Source of the DNA: JAJPHF01 sp035293805
Lineage (GTDB): Bacteria; Chloroflexota; UBA6077; JAJPHF01
Direction of reading: 5' to 3'
Assembly: GCA_035293805.1 (NCBI GenBank)
Contig: DATGMD010000004.1
Span: 25,538 to 89,537, forward strand
DNA length: 64,000 nt
Below, one piece after another: positions 59,742-64,000 of this stretch (its first letter is position 1; every line of letters begins with the position of its first letter). Both the position numbers and the translations under genes were made by a program. The notes under the pieces were generated by a model that did not search any database, had not been told where the DNA came from, and was given only the letters and a program-made list of their open reading frames with translations.

Positions 59742-59745
<4 letters not shown>
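57070..59745 (-). CDS. FtsX/MacB-type ABC transporter permease
   Basis: An 891-residue permease with two FtsX units. The N-terminal helix (KRTAVTIVGVIVSSAMICGV) is followed by a large outside domain, then three helices with GERTKQFGLFASVGATSAQIRRMV (the FtsX coupling motif) and AWIPARRAARVSPIDAIR. The second half repeats the pattern and ends with LRRREIAMLRSVGLTPGGFRRML and four more helices. It resembles permeases of Firmicutes-type peptide-sensing/export systems more than the Chloroflexota-like neighbours. ATG overlaps the ATPase stop (ATGA). Confidence 0.9.
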
Positions 59746-60425
<680 letters not shown>

Positions 60426-60852
60426 GATTTGCCTCCAATGATTTGTGTAGTACCACGGTAGATCTGGCATAAGCCGTACTTGGCGCCGTGTTCGGACAGC
60501 CACGCCGTGGCATTGTAGGGCCCAATGTCGACCGCGTCCCCCGACACGTGAGCAGAAGCGGTGGGGGTGCCGACCGATCGGGCCGCTTCCTTTTCTGAGC
60601 CGTACTTCGTGTTGGAGCCGGGCCGCGATCTCGGGACCCTCTAGCGTGCGGCGATTCGGGGCCGGTTGCCAGAGCCGCGCCACGGTGCTCACTGCCAAGG
60701 ATGTCGATGGGTGATGCGGCCCTCGCGGACGAAGACGCCAGCAACCGGTAGCCGAGGGCGGCGGCGATCGCCGCGATGACGACGTGCAGGCCGGCGACAC
60801 GGATCCTGGGAATCCGACGGGTCGTTGTTCGTGCTGGTTCGCTGTAGGTCAT
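60426..60852 (-). pseudogene. Broken second vanY
   Basis: Leftward from 60852 comes an N-terminal signal anchor (VAGLHVVIAAIAAALGYRLL) after a basic MTYSEPARTTTRR start. In another frame, from about 60620, comes YGSEKEAARSVGTPTASAHV then SGDAVDIGPYNATAWLSEHG and KYGLCQIYR. This is the M15 catalytic core with zinc His and Asp, but it lacks the E-x-W-H end, which is replaced by unrelated residues running into the ABC gene. Deletion plus frameshift make it non-functional. It is divergent from the response regulator gene. Confidence 0.7.
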
Positions 60853-60898
60853 GCCTGCAGTCTAGGCAGCGCGATGTTGCCAGCACGTATGTGGTTTT

Positions 60899-60917
60899 CG
60901 ATATGCCGACGATATGC
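60899..60917. promoter_or_regulatory. Direct CGATATGC repeats, probable response-regulator site
   Basis: CGATATGC at 60899-60906 and again at 60910-60917, exactly 11 bases apart (one helical turn). This is the classical spacing for OmpR/PhoB-type regulators. It lies 22 bases before the regulator start and 46 before the divergent vanY remnant. Confidence 0.55.
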
Positions 60918-60939
60918 AACGGGTGGTAGCATCGAGCGT

Positions 60940-61635
60940 ATGCGGGTGTTGATCGTCGAGGACGAACCCTATCTGGCAGAAGCCATCCGCGATGGCCTAC
61001 GCCTGGCAGCGATCGCGGCCGACATCGCCGGCGACGGCGACACCGCTCTGGAGCTGCTGAGCGTCAACGCCTACGACATCGCCGTCCTCGACCGCGACAT
61101 CCCCGGGCCCTCCGGCGACGAGATCGCCAAACGCATCGTCGCCTCCGGCAGCGGCATGCCGATCCTCATGCTCACCGCTGCCGACCGGCTCGACGACAAG
61201 GCCTCCGGGTTCGAACTTGGCGCCGACGACTACCTCACCAAGCCGTTCGAACTCCAAGAGCTCGTGCTCCGTCTCAGAGCACTCGACCGCCGGCGCGCCC
61301 ACAACCGGCCACCCGTGCGAGAGATCGCAGGCCTGCGACTGGATCCGTTCCGCCGCGAGGTCTACCGCGATGGCCGCTACGTCGCGCTGACCAGGAAGCA
61401 GTTCGCCGTGCTCGAAGTGCTCGTCGCCGCCGAAGGCGGTGTCGTCAGCGCCGAAGAGCTCCTGGAACGGGCGTGGGACGAGAACGCAGACCCGTTCACC
61501 AACGCCGTGCGCATCACCGTCTCGGCACTGCGCAAGCGCCTCGGCGAACCCTGGATCATCGCCACCGTGCCCGGCGTCGGCTACCGCATCGACACAGCAC
61601 CCGGCACCGGGCGTGGGGGAGGGGACGGTGGATAG
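60940..61635 (+). CDS. OmpR-type response regulator (VanR-like)
   Basis: A 231-residue two-domain regulator. The receiver has VLIVEDEPYLAEAIRDGL, the phosphoacceptor Asp51 (IAVLDRDIPGPSGDE), LMLTAADR and Lys101 in DDYLTKPF. The winged-helix output domain (residues 125-222) includes VALTRKQFAVLEVLVAAEGG and ATVPGVGYRID. It is extremely similar in wording to regulators common in Actinobacteria, suggesting transfer. It is co-transcribed with the kinase whose start overlaps its end by 8 bases, and probably controls the divergent vanY/ABC genes. Confidence 0.93.
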   Translation: MRVLIVEDEPYLAEAIRDGLRLAAIAADIAGDGDTALELLSVNAYDIAVLDRDIPGPSGDEIAKRIVASGSGMPILMLTAADRLDDKASGFELGADDYLTKPFELQELVLRLRALDRRRAHNRPPVREIAGLRLDPFRREVYRDGRYVALTRKQFAVLEVLVAAEGGVVSAEELLERAWDENADPFTNAVRITVSALRKRLGEPWIIATVPGVGYRIDTAPGTGRGGGDGG

Positions 61636-62743
61636 GGCGCCTGGGTTGAGTGTCCGCCTCAAACTCACCCTCAGCTACGCCGGCTTCCTCATGCTCGCGG
61701 GCGCCTTGCTGCTCGCCGCCGTGTGGGTGCTCCTCCTGCGATACGGACCCGACGATGGGCCCGGCGGCTTAGTGCCCCCCATCGTCATTCAGGGCGGCGC
61801 CCTCACGGCGCTGCGCGTCCTCCGCGGCGCGTACGGTTCGGCCGCGGCCATCGCACTGACGTTCCTACTGGTGTTCGGCCTCGCGGGCGGGTGGCTTCTC
61901 GCCGGCCGGATGCTCGCCCCGCTGACCCGCATCACAGACGCCACCCGCCTGGCCGCGAACGGATCGCTCGCCCACCGCATCCGGCTACAGGGCCGCCGAG
62001 ATGAGTTCCGCGAACTCGCCGACGCCTTCGACGCCATGCTCGCGCGGCTCGAAGCGCACGTCGCCGAGCAGCGGAGATTCGCCGCCAACGCCTCCCACGA
62101 ACTGCGCACCCCGCTGGCGATCACGCAGACGCTTCTCGACGTGGCCCGCAACGAGCCGAACCGCGACACCGGCGAGCTCGTCGAGCGCCTGCGCGCCGTC
62201 AACACCCGGGCGATCGGCCTCACCGAAGCGTTGCTCCTGCTCAGCCGCGCCGACCAGCGGTCCTTCACCCGGGAACACGTCGACCTGTCCCTCATCGCGG
62301 AAGAAGCCACGGAAACGCTCCTCCCCCTCGCAGAAAAGCATGGCGTCACCATTGAGACCTCCGGCGACATGGCCCCCACCATCGGCTCCCCCGCGCTCCT
62401 GCTGCAGTTGACTACGAACCTCGTGCACAACGCGATCGTCCACAATCTGCCCGAACAGGGCACCGTGCGGGTCACGACCAGCGTTCACCTCAAGAGTGTG
62501 GTGCTCACGGTCGAGAACACCGGCGAGAAGCTCACCCCACAGGTAGTTGCCACGCTTGGCGAGCCGTTTCGTCGCGGCACCGGACGCATACGCACCGACC
62601 ACGCGGGTGTCGGCCTGGGCCTGGCCATCGTCAAAAGCATCACCCAAGCACACGACGGAACCCTCATCCTCACCCCCCGGGCCGCTGGGGGGCTCTGCGT
62701 CACGGTGCAGCTACCCGCCGCGCCACCGCACACTGGCAGATGA
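61628..62743 (+). CDS. Sensor histidine kinase partner (VanS-like)
   Basis: A 371-residue membrane kinase. Two helices (residues 13-37 and 73-92) frame a small 35-residue extracytoplasmic loop. The HAMP segment (AGRMLAPLTRITDATRLAAN), HisKA box with phospho-acceptor His157 (FAANASHELRTPLAITQTLL), N box (LTTNLVHNAIVHN), G1 and G2 boxes (HAGVGLGLAIVKSITQAHDG) are intact. Such a short sensor loop suits ligands sensed within the membrane or together with the ABC transporter. GTG start at 61628 behind GGGGAGGGG. Confidence 0.92.
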   Translation: MDRAPGLSVRLKLTLSYAGFLMLAGALLLAAVWVLLLRYGPDDGPGGLVPPIVIQGGALTALRVLRGAYGSAAAIALTFLLVFGLAGGWLLAGRMLAPLTRITDATRLAANGSLAHRIRLQGRRDEFRELADAFDAMLARLEAHVAEQRRFAANASHELRTPLAITQTLLDVARNEPNRDTGELVERLRAVNTRAIGLTEALLLLSRADQRSFTREHVDLSLIAEEATETLLPLAEKHGVTIETSGDMAPTIGSPALLLQLTTNLVHNAIVHNLPEQGTVRVTTSVHLKSVVLTVENTGEKLTPQVVATLGEPFRRGTGRIRTDHAGVGLGLAIVKSITQAHDGTLILTPRAAGGLCVTVQLPAAPPHTGR

Positions 62744-62883
62744 TGTTCAGGGGCATTGCCGCACGGCCCTGAGAGGAATAGACAAGGCCTGTGGATCAGC
62801 GTGTCATGCGGCGTGAGTGTCACTGCTTCTTGATTCGTCGGCTCGTTCGACGAGTAACCTGCCCCCAGAGTGGGGTCCAGGGA

Positions 62884-63382
62884 TTATGAGAGTCCCGCCA
62901 GGGCAGGTTGTTTGTGCTCGCTGTAGACCTCGGCGGGCGTTCGGTAACCAAGCGCGCTGTGGGGTCGGGCCCGATTGTAGTCCAGCCGCCAGGCCTCGAC
63001 GAGCTGGCGCGCGTCGGCCAGGCTGAGGAACCAGTGCTCGTTGAGGCACTCGTCCCGCAACCGCCCATTGAAGCTCTCCACGAAGGCGTCCTCGTCGCCG
63101 GACGGCGAGCACGGCTTCGCGGTATAGCCGCTCTACTCGCTTGTGGTTGACAGTGTGGCCTTCTCGCAGCAGCAGCACGTGCAGGCGGCGGGAGCCGAAC
63201 CGGCGCCGCTCCAAGGCGAGTTCGCCCAGGCGCTGCCGCAGGATCGCCTCATCAGGGCGGGGACGGCCCTGATAGCGTACCGTCGAGCGGCCCACTCCCA
63301 CGAGGCGACAGGCGTGGCGCTCGGAGATCCCGAACCGCGCCTGCACCTGCTCTACGGCGGCTCGGTGACTCGCCGGGCTCAC
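62884..63382 (-). pseudogene. IS3 orfB (transposase) with internal deletion
   Basis: The N-terminal part reads SHRAAVEQVQARFGISERHA, CRLVGVGRSTVRYQGRPRPD and FGSRRLHVLLLREGHTVNHK (HTH_21 domain). After AVLAVRRR the frame shifts and resumes as FVESFNGRLRDECLNEHWFL and SALGYRTPAEVYSEHKQPAL. The segment carrying the first two Asp residues of the DDE triad is missing, so the enzyme cannot work. Confidence 0.8.
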
Positions 63383-63649
63383 TAACCTTTTCCCAGCAGC
63401 TCCTTGAGCATCTGGTTGTCGAGCGCCTGCTCCGCCACCAGCCGCTTGAGCCGCGCGTTCTCCTCTTCAAGAGCCTTGAGCCGCGTCGCGTCCCCGCTCT
63501 TGAGGCCCCCGTACTTCTGCTTCCAGCGGTAGGTAGAACGTCTGCTCGCTGATCCCGTGCTGGCGGCAGAGGGCCCCAGTCGGCAGCCCGGCCTCGCGCT
63601 CCTTGAGCACACTCACGATCTGCTCTTCCGTGAACCGGCTCTTCCGCAT
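63382..63649 (-). pseudogene. IS3 orfA with 4-bp frameshift
   Basis: Starts MRKSRFTEEQIVSVLKEREA, then LCRQHGISEQTFY. A tandem duplication of CTAC (read leftward; GTAGGTAG at 63529-63536) shifts the frame, after which RWKQKYGGLKSGDATRLKAL and EEENARLKRLVAEQALDNQM continue, the normal leucine-zipper end. Removing four bases would restore a full orfA. Confidence 0.82.
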
Positions 63650-63770
63650 CCTGTCCTCCTGGGCTCTCTCTGCCCGCGGAGGACTCTCACTTTACTTGGA
63701 CCAGTTCTCGGGGGGCACGTCGACCGGCCCACCGCGCCCCGACCGGACCCTACGCCTCCCGAAATCGCGT

Positions 63771-63780
63771 CTATATATAG
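63771..63780. promoter_or_regulatory. CTATATATAG, possible -10 region
   Basis: A short palindromic AT patch (CTATATATAG) in very GC-rich DNA, 20 bases before an ATG at 63800. It could be a -10 element; no good -35 was seen. Confidence 0.25.
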
Positions 63781-63799
63781 CGACACCCACACCCCGTTA

Positions 63800-64000
63800 A
63801 TGACAGGAGGTGCGCCCGACCCGAACCAGCCTGGCAGCCCGCCCGAGCCACCCGAGCGAAGCCGCCGTCCCAGGCGCGGCCGCCCCGCTCCCACCCGTCG
63901 CGGCCCTCCCAGATGCCGGGCCCCTGCTCAGAGACAGGCTGGCCCCATCGCTCCGCCCGGCCGCGACTATGTCCCGGCACCAAGGAAGCGCCTGCTCCGC
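63800..64000 (+). CDS. Possible start of a Pro/Arg-rich protein, cut by window end
   Basis: From the ATG at 63800 a frame of 67 codons stays open to the end. It begins MTGGAPDPNQPGSPPEPPER and stays Pro/Arg-rich, like the disordered N-terminus of many membrane or cell-wall proteins. There is no convincing ribosome site (GGAGG lies after the ATG), so the call is weak and nothing can be said about function. Confidence 0.25.
   Translation, partial: MTGGAPDPNQPGSPPEPPERSRRPRRGRPAPTRRGPPRCRAPAQRQAGPIAPPGRDYVPAPRKRLLR

Larger units (their letters stand above)
62860..63717 (-). mobile_element. Decayed IS3-family element with recognisable ends
   Basis: An 858-bp element. Its ends are related inverted repeats: left TGCCCCCAGAGTGGGGTCCA (62860 on), right, read leftward from 63717, TGCCCCCCGAGAACTGGTCC, both followed at about 20 bases by a shared TGAGAGTCC. 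Inside are damaged orfA and orfB. At only 0.86 kb it is shorter than an intact IS3 (about 1.2-1.3 kb). I found no matching target-site duplication. Confidence 0.75.

Overview
The window is one GC-rich bacterial contig with no rRNA, tRNA or ribosomal protein genes. The best guess at its source is an uncultured member of the Chloroflexota or a related soil or sediment lineage. The hints are a b6-type cytochrome bc / caa3 oxidase gene cluster, paired ArsA-like ATPases, several amidohydrolase-2 enzymes, Os1348/NHLP-like and SPW-repeat proteins, and NMT1/THI5-like and TAXI-like proteins without permeases. This is inference from gene content only.

1-9 kb: an aromatic-acid enzyme (p-hydroxycinnamoyl-CoA hydratase/lyase), an orphan Cas6-like ribonuclease, a LysR regulator with a palindromic site upstream, a membrane-anchored surface protein, a two-gene cassette inserted between a duplicated ArsA 3' end, and a leftward operon of one small protein plus two divergent ArsA-type ATPases. 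9-18 kb: a secreted repeat-rich protein, an amidohydrolase, and a compact leftward operon ctaC-ctaD-ctaE-ctaF-qcrA-qcrB. It encodes a caa3-type oxidase and a Rieske/cytochrome b complex whose cytochrome b carries its own cytochrome c. 18-31 kb: catabolic and accessory genes, namely a Uma2 nuclease, two amidohydrolases, an isochorismatase-like hydrolase, three solute-binding-fold proteins without transporters, a VOC protein, ArsR and maleylpyruvate-isomerase-like genes, an MFS carrier and a DUF2236 oxygenase.

31.5-35.4 kb: an accessory stretch with a broken IS4-type transposase, a Nif11/NHLP-like peptide, a cupredoxin / small ORF / NrtS-like operon and a DUF433-DUF5615 toxin-antitoxin pair. 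35.5-55.5 kb: two tandem M24-fold paralogs, a zinc-ribbon protein, glcF-glcD, an unknown overlapping gene pair, a cupin, a LysR regulator facing an MFS pump, a PPOX protein, PadR with a DrrAB-type ABC exporter, stress and membrane proteins, csaA, a methyltransferase, a receiver protein, a VIT1/CCC1-type transporter and a glycosyltransferase.

55.6-63.7 kb looks foreign and rearranged. A TAP-like hydrolase fragment is followed by an intact VanY peptidase with a divergent histidine-kinase remnant, a two-gene FtsX-type ABC transporter, a broken second VanY, an intact OmpR-type regulator/kinase pair, and a decayed IS3 element with recognisable ends. The two vanY/kinase modules have decayed in complementary ways. 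Long perfect hairpins and two families of dispersed repeats mark many gene ends across the window.
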